From an uncultured Clostridia bacterium (GTDB lineage: Bacteria > Bacillota > Clostridia > TANB77 > CAG-508), in contig CANPWV010000009.1 in NCBI GenBank assembly GCA_947585105.1, forward strand, positions 1-49,755: a stretch of DNA of 49,755 bases, written 5' to 3'. A program made the translations under genes and the position numbers. The notes under the pieces were generated by a model. That model ran no database searches and was not told the DNA's origin. It saw only the letters and a program-made list of their open reading frames with translations. Of this stretch, positions 8,003 to 16,377 are shown piece by piece; the first letter of the stretch is position 1, and each line of letters begins with the position of its first letter.

Positions 8003-9253
8003 TTATTTTATTTTTGAATATATTTCATTTACATCAAGTTTTGAATCTTGAGTTTTACCTGTTTTCATATCTTTTATTTTAACAGTTCCGCTTTCTAACT
8101 CGTTTTCTCCAATAACAATAAGCTTTTTAGCGCCTATTTTGTCTGAATATTTCATTTGAGAATTAAAGCTTCTTTCTAATAGATCTCTTTCAACAAAAAT
8201 GTCTTTGTCTCTTAAGCCTTCAGCAATTTCTACCGCCACTTTTGTTTCCTTTTCTCCACTTGAAACAATATATAAATCAGGCTTTCTTTCTTCTATTTTA
8301 TCTCCAAGTGAAGCTTCTACCATTTCCATAAGTCTTTCAACTCCAGTTGCAAAGCCAATTGCAGGTGTAGGACTTCCGCCTAATTCTTGAACTAAGCCAT
8401 CATATCTTCCTCCACCTAAAACAGTCAAACCGCTTTCCTCGTCTATAAATTCAAAAACTGTTTTTGTATAATAATCTAATCCTCTTACGATTCCGCTATC
8501 AATAGCAAAGTCAACATTTTGCTCTTTTAAACTTCTTTTAACATTTTCAAAATGTTCTTTACACTCGTCACACAAATAATCTAACATCATAGGTGCGCCA
8601 ACATTGAATTTTTTGCACTTTTCCTGCTTACAGTCCAAAATTCTCATTGGATTTTTTTCAAATCTATTTTTGCAGTCGTCACAATAATCATTTATATTTT
8701 TTCCAATGAACTCTTTTAAAGCTTTTTGATATTCTCCTCTACATTTTGGGCAACCAATACTATTCAAATTTATTTTTATATTTTTAATATTTAAAGAATC
8801 AAAAATTCTTTTAGCAATTAAAATAGTCTCAACATCAGCCAAATATGAATCTGAACCAATAAGCTCTAAGCCAATTTGGTGAAATTCTCTTAATCTTCCT
8901 TTTTGAACATTTTCATATCTGTACATTGCCATATTGTACCAAAGTTTTACAGGGCTAGGTCTACTTGCCATTCCGTTTTCTAAATAAGCTCTTACAGTTC
9001 CAGCTGTTCCCTCTGGTCTTAAAGTTATTGAACGTCCACCTTTGTCATCAAAAGTGTACATCTCTTTTTGAACAACATCTGTAGTCTCCCCAACACCACG
9101 ATTGAAAAGTTCTGTGTGCTCAAAAACAGGAACTCTAATTTCTCTAAATCCATAATTTTCAAATAATCTACTTATTTTTTTCTCAATATATTGTAATTTA
9201 TATGTATCTTCGGGAAGCAAATCTTTTGTTCCCTTTGGTTTTTGTATTATCAT
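8003..9253 (-). CDS. hisS: histidine-tRNA ligase
   Basis: HisRS charges tRNA-His with histidine. The 416-aa chain has class II motifs: motif 2 (YRYENVQKGRLREFHQIGLELIG), the histidine-binding RGLDYYTKTVFEF and GGGRYDGL, and motif 3 (GFATGVERLM), then the C-terminal anticodon domain (KPDLYIVSSGE). Two Cys-rich stretches (IGCPKCRGEY, CDDCKNRF) in the insertion domain occur in related Clostridia. Normal length, no in-frame CGG. It directly follows relA, 12 bases downstream. Confidence 0.97.
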   Translation of the reverse strand: MIIQKPKGTKDLLPEDTYKLQYIEKKISRLFENYGFREIRVPVFEHTELFNRGVGETTDVVQKEMYTFDDKGGRSITLRPEGTAGTVRAYLENGMASRPSPVKLWYNMAMYRYENVQKGRLREFHQIGLELIGSDSYLADVETILIAKRIFDSLNIKNIKINLNSIGCPKCRGEYQKALKEFIGKNINDYCDDCKNRFEKNPMRILDCKQEKCKKFNVGAPMMLDYLCDECKEHFENVKRSLKEQNVDFAIDSGIVRGLDYYTKTVFEFIDEESGLTVLGGGRYDGLVQELGGSPTPAIGFATGVERLMEMVEASLGDKIEERKPDLYIVSSGEKETKVAVEIAEGLRDKDIFVERDLLERSFNSQMKYSDKIGAKKLIVIGENELESGTVKIKDMKTGKTQDSKLDVNEIYSKIK

Positions 9254-9265
9254 AATTAATCACTC

Positions 9266-11466
9266 CTAACCTCTTTTTCTTTTTACCTCATAAACGCTCT
9301 CTACTCTACTTACAGCGTTTGTAAGTTTATTTAATTCTTCTATATTTTCAATTTGAATTGCTAAATTTATTATAGCAATTTTTTCTTTCGTTGTTCTAGT
9401 ATTAACTCCAACAATATTTCCTTTGCAATTTTCAATTTGCTTCAAAATATCTTTCAAAAGCCCTCTTCTATCTGTAGCAAAAATCTCGATATCTACTTCA
9501 TAAGAGCCTTTTATATCATCATACCAATAAACATCAATAATTCTTTCTTTATCTTCTAAAAGTTCATTTATATTTGGACAATCTGTACGATGGACTGAAA
9601 CTCCTCTTCCTTTAGTAATATAACCAATTATACTATCACCGTGGAAGTGGATTACAACATTTTGAAAGCTTAACTAAACAATTGTCAATTCCTTTTACAA
9701 CAACACCAGACTTTGATGGCTTGTATATAGGCTTTGAAAAAGCCAATTCTTCTATCTTTTGCTCATAATGTTCATCTTCATGTTCATCATTATATTTTTC
9801 TAGTAATCTTGCTAAAATTTTTCCAGCTGAAATTCCGCCAAATCCAATACTTGCGTACATATCGTCAAGACTTAAGAAATGATATTTTTCCATAACAAAC
9901 TTCATCCATTCTTGATTTCCAAGTAAATCAGATGAACGAACAGGTAGCTTTTTAGCCTCTCTTTCTAGTATTTCCTTACCCTTTTCAATGTTTTCTCCTC
10001 TTTCTTCTTTCTTAAACCACTGATTTATTCTATTTCTAGCAGCAGAACTCTTAACAAATTTTAGCCAATCTCTACTAGGACCTTTAGCTTGATCAGAAGT
10101 TAAAATTTCAACTATATCACCATTATGTAAAGGTGTAATAATCGGCATTATTTTACTATTTATCTTACATCCAACCATTTTATGACCAATTTGTTCATGA
10201 ATCATATAAGCAAAATCTATTGGAGTAGCATCTCTTGGAAGACTCTTTATTTGGCCTTTTGGAGTAAACACAAAAACTTCCTCTTCATAAAGCTCCTTTT
10301 TTAATGTGTTTAAAAATTCGCCAGGATTTTCTGTATTCTTTTGCCACTCTAGAGTTTCACGAAGCCAAGCAAGCTTATCTTCTTTTACAATAACTTCTTT
10401 TTTTGTTCCTTTGTTACTAGCTTCTTTATAAGCCCAATGGGCAGCGATACCATACTCAGCTGTTCTATGCATATCCCAAGTACGAATTTGTACTTCGAAA
10501 GGTGTACCTTTCGTACCTAAAACTGTAGTGTGTATTGATTGATACAAATTCTTTTTAGGAACTGCAATATAATCTTTAAATCTTCCGAGGCATTGGCGTA
10601 TACATCTCGTGGACAACACCCAAAACTGAATAACAGTCTTTTATTGAATTTACAAGGATTCTTAACGCAAATAAATCATAAATTTGATCTAAAGTTTTAT
10701 TATCTCTTTGCATCTTTCTATAAATACTATATAAATGTTTAGCTCTTCCTGTAACTTCAGCTTTAATTTTCTCTTTTGCTAAAGCCTTTTTCAAATCGTC
10801 TTTAATTACTTCTAAGAACTGTAATCTCTCTTCTCTCTTCTTGTCTAAGCCAATTACAATTTCTCTATATTCGTCAGGATAAAGATATTTGAAAGCCAAA
10901 TCTTCTAACTCCCATTTCAAAGAGTAGATACCTAGACGATTAGCAAGAGGAGCGTACAAGTCCATTGTTTCTTGTGAAATAGCAAGTTGTCTATCTCTTG
11001 TTAAATACTTTAATGTTCTCATATTATGAAGTCTATCGGCAAGTTTAATTAGAATAACTCTTATATCTTTTCCCATAGCTAAGAACATTTTTCTGTAATT
11101 TTCAACTTGCTCCTCTTCAATAGTAGTATATTGAATTTTTCCAAGTTTTGTAACTCCTGAAACCATTACAGCTACTGATTCTCCAAATTCATTTACTAAA
11201 TCTTCATTAGTAGCTGGTGTATCTTCAACAACGTCATGCAAAAGTGCTGCACAAATTGTTTCATCATCAAGCTCTAAACCAGATAAAATGTAAGCAACAT
11301 TTAAAGGATGAGTAATATAAAGTTCACCAGATTTTCTTTTTTGGTCACCATGGTATTTTTTAGCAAATTCATAAGCTTTTTTGATTAGCTTTGAGTCTGA
11401 TTTTGAATAATTCTGTTTTTGTAATTTTATAATGTCTTCTATTGTTACATCACTTTTTTCTTGCAT
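9266..11466 (-). CDS. relA: bifunctional (p)ppGpp synthetase/hydrolase (two CGGN +1 sites)
   Basis: The protein is 732 aa when two CGGN sites are read as Gly. Order: HD hydrolase (ITHPLNVAYILSGLELDDET, ALLHDVVEDT), synthetase with RAKHLYSIYRKM and the RFKD motif that marks bifunctional Rel enzymes, TGS (EEVFVFTPKGQIKSLPRDA), a Cys-rich segment (SKCCNPLPGD), and a C-terminal ACT domain ending VYEVKRKRG. It makes and degrades the stringent alarmone. Triplet reading breaks it into three pieces exactly at CGG. It starts 18 bases after recJ and precedes hisS, the usual Firmicutes cluster but without apt and dtd. Confidence 0.96.
9638..9641 (-). other. CGGT +1 recoding site 2 in relA
   Basis: In-frame CGG after CCA. 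CGGT as Gly609 restores CCNPLPGDSIIGYITKG, a conserved Rel segment; the triplet frame stops at once. Confidence 0.93.
10584..10587 (-). other. CGGA +1 recoding site 1 in relA
   Basis: In-frame CGG after CCT. CGGA as Gly294 restores TPMPGRFKDYIAVPK in the synthetase domain; the triplet frame hits TAA two codons later. Confidence 0.95.
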
Positions 11467-11483
11467 AACCTTATTTTCCTTTC

Positions 11484-13179
11484 TTAAATACTTTTTCTAA
11501 TATCTTTCATATTAATTTGAATATCTTTTCTTCCGTTAAATTCGTTTAGCTCTAAGCTTCCGAACTACATCTACTTTATCAAATAATCTATATTCATTTG
11601 ATAAATATCCCATATTAAATCCTATCGCTGATATAAAAATATTATTTATATCATCTTTTAATGTTAATTTTAAATGTTTTCCTTCTGACAAGCTTCTAAT
11701 TGAATCTATTTTTAAATTTCTATATAAAAATATCGGATTTTTATTAGCTTCTCCATAAGGTTCTAGTTTTTCAAGGCTCTTAATATTTTCTTCTGTAATA
11801 TCTTTTGAATTTAATTCTTTGTCTATTTTCAAAACTGGAACAAATTCTTCCAAGTGGCAGTTTCTAGCGATTTCTTCTATTTTATTTTTAAACTTTTCAA
11901 AATTTTTCTTTTCTAATGTTAGTCCAATCGCCATTTCATGACCACCATATTTTGTAAGAAATTCAGATGATTCACAAAGAGCGTTATGTAAGTCAAATCC
12001 AGGTATACTTCTTCCTGAGCCTTTAGCCTCTTCACCTTCAAAGCAAACTAAAATACTTGGTTTATAATACAAATCTGTAATTTTTGAAGAAACTATTCCA
12101 ATAACTCCATGATGCCATCCTTCTCCTCCAACAATTATTATTGGGTCATTTTCCAAATGTTTTTCTTCTATCTGTTTTACAGCCTCTTCAAAAATTGATT
12201 TTTCAATATCTTGTCTTTGCCTATTAAAATCATTTAATTTTACTGTTATATTTTTAGCTTCCTCTATATCATCAGTCAAAAATAATTTTAAAGCTTCTTC
12301 CTCATATCCCATTCTTCCGCAAGCGTTAATTCTAGGAGCTAATCCAAAAGAAACAGTTGTTGAATTGATTTCTTTTATTCCAGTAGAATGAACTAAAAGC
12401 CCAAGTCCTGGGTTATGTGTTTTACTTATTAACATTAATCCTAATTTAGCAATAACTCTATTTTCATCAACTAATGGAACTATATCTGAAATTGTTCCAA
12501 TGCAAACTATATCTAAAAATTTTAAATAATCTTCATCTTTATAACCTTGTTTCTTTGAAATTGCTTGTATTAGTTTTAAAACAACTCCACAGCCAGCTAA
12601 ACTCTTAAATGGATATTTATTATCTTTTCTCTTGCAATCTACAACAGCCACACAATCTGGAATTTTTTCTTGAGGTTCGTGATGGTCTGTTACAATTACT
12701 TCCATTCCAAGACTTTTAGCATACTCTATTTCTTCTAAACCAGAAATTCCGCAATCAACTGTTATTATTAATTTATAGCCATCATCTGAAATTTTCTTTA
12801 CAGCTTCTTTATTTAATCCATAACCTTCATTTAATCTATTTGGAATTTTATAATCAACTTCAAAATTATGTTCTTTTAAAAATTTTTTCAAGACCATTGT
12901 ACTTGTTATTCCATCTACATCATAGTCTCCATAAATAATGGTTTTCTCATTTTTTTCCATTGCTTTTATAATTCGATTTACAGCCTTTTCCATATCTATT
13001 ATTTCAAACGGATCATGAAAATCGTTTCTAGTAGGACTTAAAAAAACTTTTAGATCATCATTTTCTACTATTCCTCTATTTACTAAACAAGTAGCTAATA
13101 TCTCTGATATATTAAATTCATCTTTTATTTTTTCAACTATTTCTCTATTTGTTTCAAATAGCTCCCATTTTTTATTCAT
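11484..13179 (-). CDS. recJ: single-strand-specific DNA exonuclease RecJ (one CGGA +1 site)
   Basis: 564 aa with the C-terminal CGGA read as Gly. The DHH phosphoesterase core is plain: GDYDVDGITSTMVL, TVDCGISG, VTDHHEP and VVDCK; the DHHA1 part has GGHEMAIGLTL. The OB-like C-terminal domain continues after the shift as GSLELNEFNGRKDIQINMKDI. RecJ degrades 5' single-stranded DNA in recombination and mismatch repair. Triplet reading would replace the last 25 residues with a short unrelated tail. It overlaps nothing and leads the recJ-relA-hisS run from the promoter at 13210-13238. Confidence 0.95.
11559..11562 (-). other. CGGA +1 recoding site in recJ
   Basis: In-frame CGG after GTT. CGGA as Gly540 joins KVDVV to GSLELNEFNGRKDIQ. 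A nearby out-of-frame CGGA (in AAC GGA, 11532-11535) is read as normal Gly, so frame, not sequence alone, decides. Confidence 0.9.
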
Positions 13180-13209
13180 TTTATAATTCCTCTTACAAAT
13201 TTGGTATTA

Positions 13210-13238
13210 ATTATACAATATTTTAACTTTTTTATCAA
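13210..13238 (-). promoter_or_regulatory. promoter of recJ-relA-hisS
   Basis: On the minus strand, TTGATA (13233-13238), 17 bases, TATAAT (13210-13215), 31 bases before recJ. Confidence 0.65.
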
Positions 13239-13254
13239 TAAAAAGTTGACAAAA

Positions 13255-13280
13255 AGAGCAAGTTTTTGTCAACTTGCTCT
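13255..13280 (-). terminator. terminator of xerD
   Basis: AGAGCAAG/CTTGCTCT stem with 10-base loop, followed on the minus strand by TTTTTGTC. It ends the xerD transcript just before the recJ promoter. Confidence 0.7.
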
Positions 13281-13299
13281 AATTTATTTAATTATTTAT

Positions 13300-14181
13300 T
13301 TACGCTCTTGGATGAGCTTTTTTATAAATTTCTTTTAAACTTTCATTTTGAAATTGCATATAAATTTGTGTTGAAGAAATATCAGAATGTCCAAGCATTG
13401 TTTGAATTGACTTCAAATCAGCACCATTTTGCAATAAATGAGTAGCAAAAGAATGTCTTAAAACATGTGGTGTAATATCTTTTGTGATATTTGCTTGTTC
13501 TTTATAATATTTAACAATTTTCCAAAATCCTTGACGTGTAAGTCTTTTTCCATTTATATTTACAAACAAAGCTTTTACACTATCATCTTTTACTAAATAT
13601 GGTCTAGCTGTTTTAACATAGTCGTTTAAAGCTTTTGTTGATAAATTTCCTAATGGAATAACTCTCTTTTTATGACCTGATTTACATGTTACGAAATTAT
13701 CTTTGAAATTAACATCATTTAAATCTAATGAAATTATTTCTGTTACTCTCATTCCAGTAGCATAAGCAAATTCAAGCATAGCCTTATCTCTTATTCCTTT
13801 TAAATCAACACCTTTTGGTTGTTCTAACAAAAGTTCAACTTCTTTTGTTGTTAAAATATTAGGAACTTTCTTCTCTGGCTTTGGAGATTGAACACCATTT
13901 GTTGGATCTTTTTTTATCTTTTTTGTTCTAATTAAAAATTGATAAAATGATCTTATTGACGCTAAATTTCTAGAAATAGTTGATTTCTTTTTTCCATTTT
14001 CGCTTAAATAGTCAAAATATTCATTAATAGTATTAGAATTTACTTTTAAATAATTAATACCATTTTCTTGGACGTACTCTTGATATTGTAAAATATCTCT
14101 CTTGTAAGATTGCAAAGTATTGCTTACTAACTTTTTATCATTTTCTAAAAAATCTAAAAAGAGTTTAATTTGTTTATCCAT
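13300..14181 (-). CDS. xerD: XerD-like tyrosine recombinase
   Basis: 293 aa. The N-terminal SAM-like core-binding domain (LFLDFLENDKKLVSNTL) precedes a catalytic domain with the tyrosine-recombinase residues: Arg in ATGMRVTEI, HVLRHSFATHLL, LGHSD and the nucleophile Tyr in STQIYMQF. Chromosome dimer resolution at dif is the likely role, since it is embedded among core genes with no mobile-element context; the exact Xer paralogue cannot be fixed from one window. The ATG follows GGTGAG. Confidence 0.9.
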   Translation of the reverse strand: MDKQIKLFLDFLENDKKLVSNTLQSYKRDILQYQEYVQENGINYLKVNSNTINEYFDYLSENGKKKSTISRNLASIRSFYQFLIRTKKIKKDPTNGVQSPKPEKKVPNILTTKEVELLLEQPKGVDLKGIRDKAMLEFAYATGMRVTEIISLDLNDVNFKDNFVTCKSGHKKRVIPLGNLSTKALNDYVKTARPYLVKDDSVKALFVNINGKRLTRQGFWKIVKYYKEQANITKDITPHVLRHSFATHLLQNGADLKSIQTMLGHSDISSTQIYMQFQNESLKEIYKKAHPRA

Positions 14182-14294
14182 CTATTTCTCACCTATTCCT
14201 TTTAAATTTAATTTGCCTTAATCTTACTTTCTACAACAAACCATTAATGTTATATCAAAGATTTTGTCAAATGTAAATAGTTTTCATAAAATTT

Positions 14295-14882
14295 TTATAA
14301 AAAATACAGTAAACCTGTCAAAAAATAAGAATCTATACAACTCACAATTATAGCAAATACGCTACTTACAAACATAATTATTGTATGTCTCAAAAGTTCT
14401 TGCTTTATGTTAATTTTTCGTTTAATTATTTCTTTATATAATCTAATTCCACTTGTTGCAAGCAAAAAAATGATTGGTAAAAAAATGATATTTTTTATTA
14501 TAACAGTAGGAAAAAGAAATTTTATTCCTGTTCCAAATCCCAGAGTCATAAACACAATTGTTATTATGTAACCAAATAATATTCCTTTATAAATCATAAA
14601 AATATAAATTGTAAAACTTGCTATAATGGTGCAACCCAGAATCCAAATTATTCCAAGTGTTTTTAAATTATCTAAAAGTCTTTCTTTAAACAGTGATTGT
14701 TTATCAATTTTCCCTTGTTTAGAAATTTTGATAGTATCATTCATATAAGAATTAATATTTTCTTTGTCAGCTTTTGGAATTTTAAAAGTAACAAATATTC
14801 CAATTAAAGCTCCTATAATAAATGTTAGTATTACTGAAATATATGTTACTTTATACTTTTTTATGTATTCGATTAAAACCAT
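14295..14882 (-). CDS. spoIIM: stage II sporulation protein M
   Basis: 195 aa with five predicted membrane segments: YVTYISVILTFIIGALIGIF-like at the N-terminus, LGIIWILGCTIIASFTIYI, a third around GYIITIVFMTLGFGTG, then NIIFLPIIFLLA and FVSSVFAIIVSCIDS. Gly-rich GILFGYIITIV is typical of SpoIIM/DUF95. SpoIIM belongs to the SpoIIDMP complex that drives engulfment. Good ribosome site (GGAGAAA). It supports a spore-forming lineage. Confidence 0.85.
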   Translation of the reverse strand: MVLIEYIKKYKVTYISVILTFIIGALIGIFVTFKIPKADKENINSYMNDTIKISKQGKIDKQSLFKERLLDNLKTLGIIWILGCTIIASFTIYIFMIYKGILFGYIITIVFMTLGFGTGIKFLFPTVIIKNIIFLPIIFLLATSGIRLYKEIIKRKINIKQELLRHTIIMFVSSVFAIIVSCIDSYFLTGLLYFL

Positions 14883-14966
14883 TATTTTTCTCCAATCCTA
14901 ATTTATATACATAATGTATATTCGAATTTGAGAAAATTATGACATATTAAAACATACATTAAAACA

Positions 14967-15081
14967 GCGTGGAGAATATGTGTTGTTTCCGAATGAGAAA
15001 GCGAGGATATTGGGCAGGGTACCCAATAGGCGGAGCCGTCCGAGCGTCGATACTGAGGAAATAACACATGTTAGGCCACGC
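14967..15081. repeat. long imperfect palindrome with nested hairpins
   Basis: A 24-25 base outer stem (14967-14990 with 15057-15081) encloses smaller hairpins, including TATTGGG/CCCAATA (near 15008-15029). It is more GC-rich than its surroundings and lies between the PHP-family gene tail and spoIIM. Layout resembles the palindrome at 24025-24147, and both contain CGTCGAT before the right arm. Could be a structured RNA or a small dispersed repeat. No protein-coding role is supported. Confidence 0.55.
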
Positions 15082-15092
15082 GTTAATCCTCA

Positions 15093-15186
15093 AGTTTCAC
15101 TCGACCGTAATTTTTTACCAGTGATTTTGCTTCGCAAAATCACTTGCTCCGGAAATTACTCTTCGAGTTTCACTCGACCGTAATTT
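15093..15186. repeat. 21-bp tail duplication bracketing a 31-base stem-loop core
   Basis: A 21-bp sequence at 15166-15186 (coding, end of the PHP-family gene) is repeated exactly at 15093-15113. Between them, 15117-15147 forms a stem GTGATTTTGC/GCAAAATCAC with loop TTC. The outer copy continues as a plausible older gene end (codons for VKLED then TAA). The same core sits after uppS at 30793-30823 (27 of 31 bases identical). Confidence 0.65.
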
Positions 15187-16354
15187 CCTCCGCCTCCGCT
15201 CGGCAATTTTAATCTTTCCATCACGAGCATTTATTATACTTTGAGCCATTTTATCTCCGAACAGCAGCTTCAATATCATCATTTGAAAGTTTGTGTAATA
15301 CTGTCATTTCTGTCCCAAATTGTTTTAATAATTTATCTATTGCCTTTGGTCCTACTCCAGGAATGAATGTAAGTGGTATTTGATAAACATATTCTGGTCT
15401 AAATTTCGGACTTTTTGACTCAGGTTTATCTTTTATAATTTCAATTCTGTCAAAAACTCCCATTGTGATATTTCTACTATCACATGTATCACACTTTGTA
15501 ACAGGCGCTTTTCCCGGAATTTGCTTTCCACAAACTTCACAATATGTTCTGTGATATTTTCCAAGCTTTGGATCTAATCCGTAATTTGCTACAATTTTTC
15601 TTCCATCTTCTCTTTTTAAAACTTTGACAAATTCTTCAAAATTTATATCTTCCATTTCCATTTTGTTGTATTCTCTAGCAATTCTAGGAAGAGAGTGTGC
15701 ATCAGAATTTGTAAGGAAAGTCTTTCCTTCTAGTTCTGAAATCTCGTCTGCTAAATATGTATCACTACTTAAACCAAGCTCAATTGCGTAAATTCTGTCA
15801 TATTTTTCTTTAAAAATCTTTTTTAAGGAATCTGTGCAATTTCCATAATAGCTCTTATATGGAGTAAAGCAATGAGCTGGAACTAAAACACCATTATATC
15901 TTTCAACCATATCAACTAAGTCATAACCTGATAAATCTGTTCTTTGTGTACTTAATGTAATATTTTTTAAATGATGAGAAAGCTCGCTTGAGAAATTTTT
16001 AATGTCTGACAAATGTGGAAAATAACATAAATTGTGAGCTGAACCTTTTTTTCCATCTTCTCTTGTTTCAGAGGTTTCAACTTCACTTCCCAAAATAATA
16101 CAAACTTCGTTTTTGTAGATTATTCCGCCTTTTTCAAGCTCGTAGGCATCTCCATTTTTCAAAAATTTTCCTATATCTTCTATAACATAAGGTGAAGCGC
16201 AATCTATAACTCCAACTAAGTTTATACCTTTTCTTTCATAACATTCTTTAGCTATGTTTGCAAAGTTCAATGATCTTGCTGCGGTAATTTTTATCGGCTT
16301 ACCATTCTCACTTCTCCCGATGTGAACATGTAAATCTGAATATACTTCGTACAT
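15156..16354 (-). CDS. PHP-domain protein, TIGR00375/YqxK-like (two CGGA +1 sites)
   Basis: 398 aa after two CGGA sites are read as Gly. N-terminal PHP metal-binding region (YSDLHVHIGRSENGKPIKITAARSLN in part, VGVIDCASP, LGSEVETSE, TNSDAHSLPRIAREYNKME), then a zinc ribbon (CEVCGKQIPGKAPVTKCDTC) and a helix-hairpin-helix (FIPGVGPKAIDKLLKQFG), ending GKIKIAEGGGGNYGRVKLEE. A DNA-related phosphoesterase or helicase-associated role is likely, function unproven. The conserved GGGGxYG tail exists only with the recoding. The 3' end carries the 15093-15186 repeat. Confidence 0.85.
15195..15198 (-). other. CGGA +1 recoding site 2 in the PHP-family gene
   Basis: In-frame CGG after GAG. CGGA as Gly386 begins the GGGGNYG tail; the frame then reaches TAA at 15156-15158. 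Confidence 0.85.
15256..15259 (-). other. CGGA +1 recoding site 1 in the PHP-family gene
   Basis: In-frame CGG after GTT. CGGA as Gly366 restores EAAVGDKMAQSIINARDGKI; the triplet frame stops at the next codon. Confidence 0.9.
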
Positions 16355-16377
16355 TTAAAATTTCTCCTTTTCGTTTA

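Noticed and set aside
9266..11466. prfB-type programmed +1 frameshift (stop codon plus internal Shine-Dalgarno)
   Set aside because: No stop codon sits at the shift point, upstream sequences share no SD-like element, and the codon before CGG varies.
15057..15081. Integron attC site suggested by GTTAGGC near 15070
   Set aside because: The matching left-arm core (GCCTAAC type) is absent and no integrase or cassette array is nearby.
14980..15183. Plus-strand frame through the 15 kb repeat region
   Set aside because: It runs through palindromes and the antisense of a gene tail, with no ribosome site and no protein-like composition.
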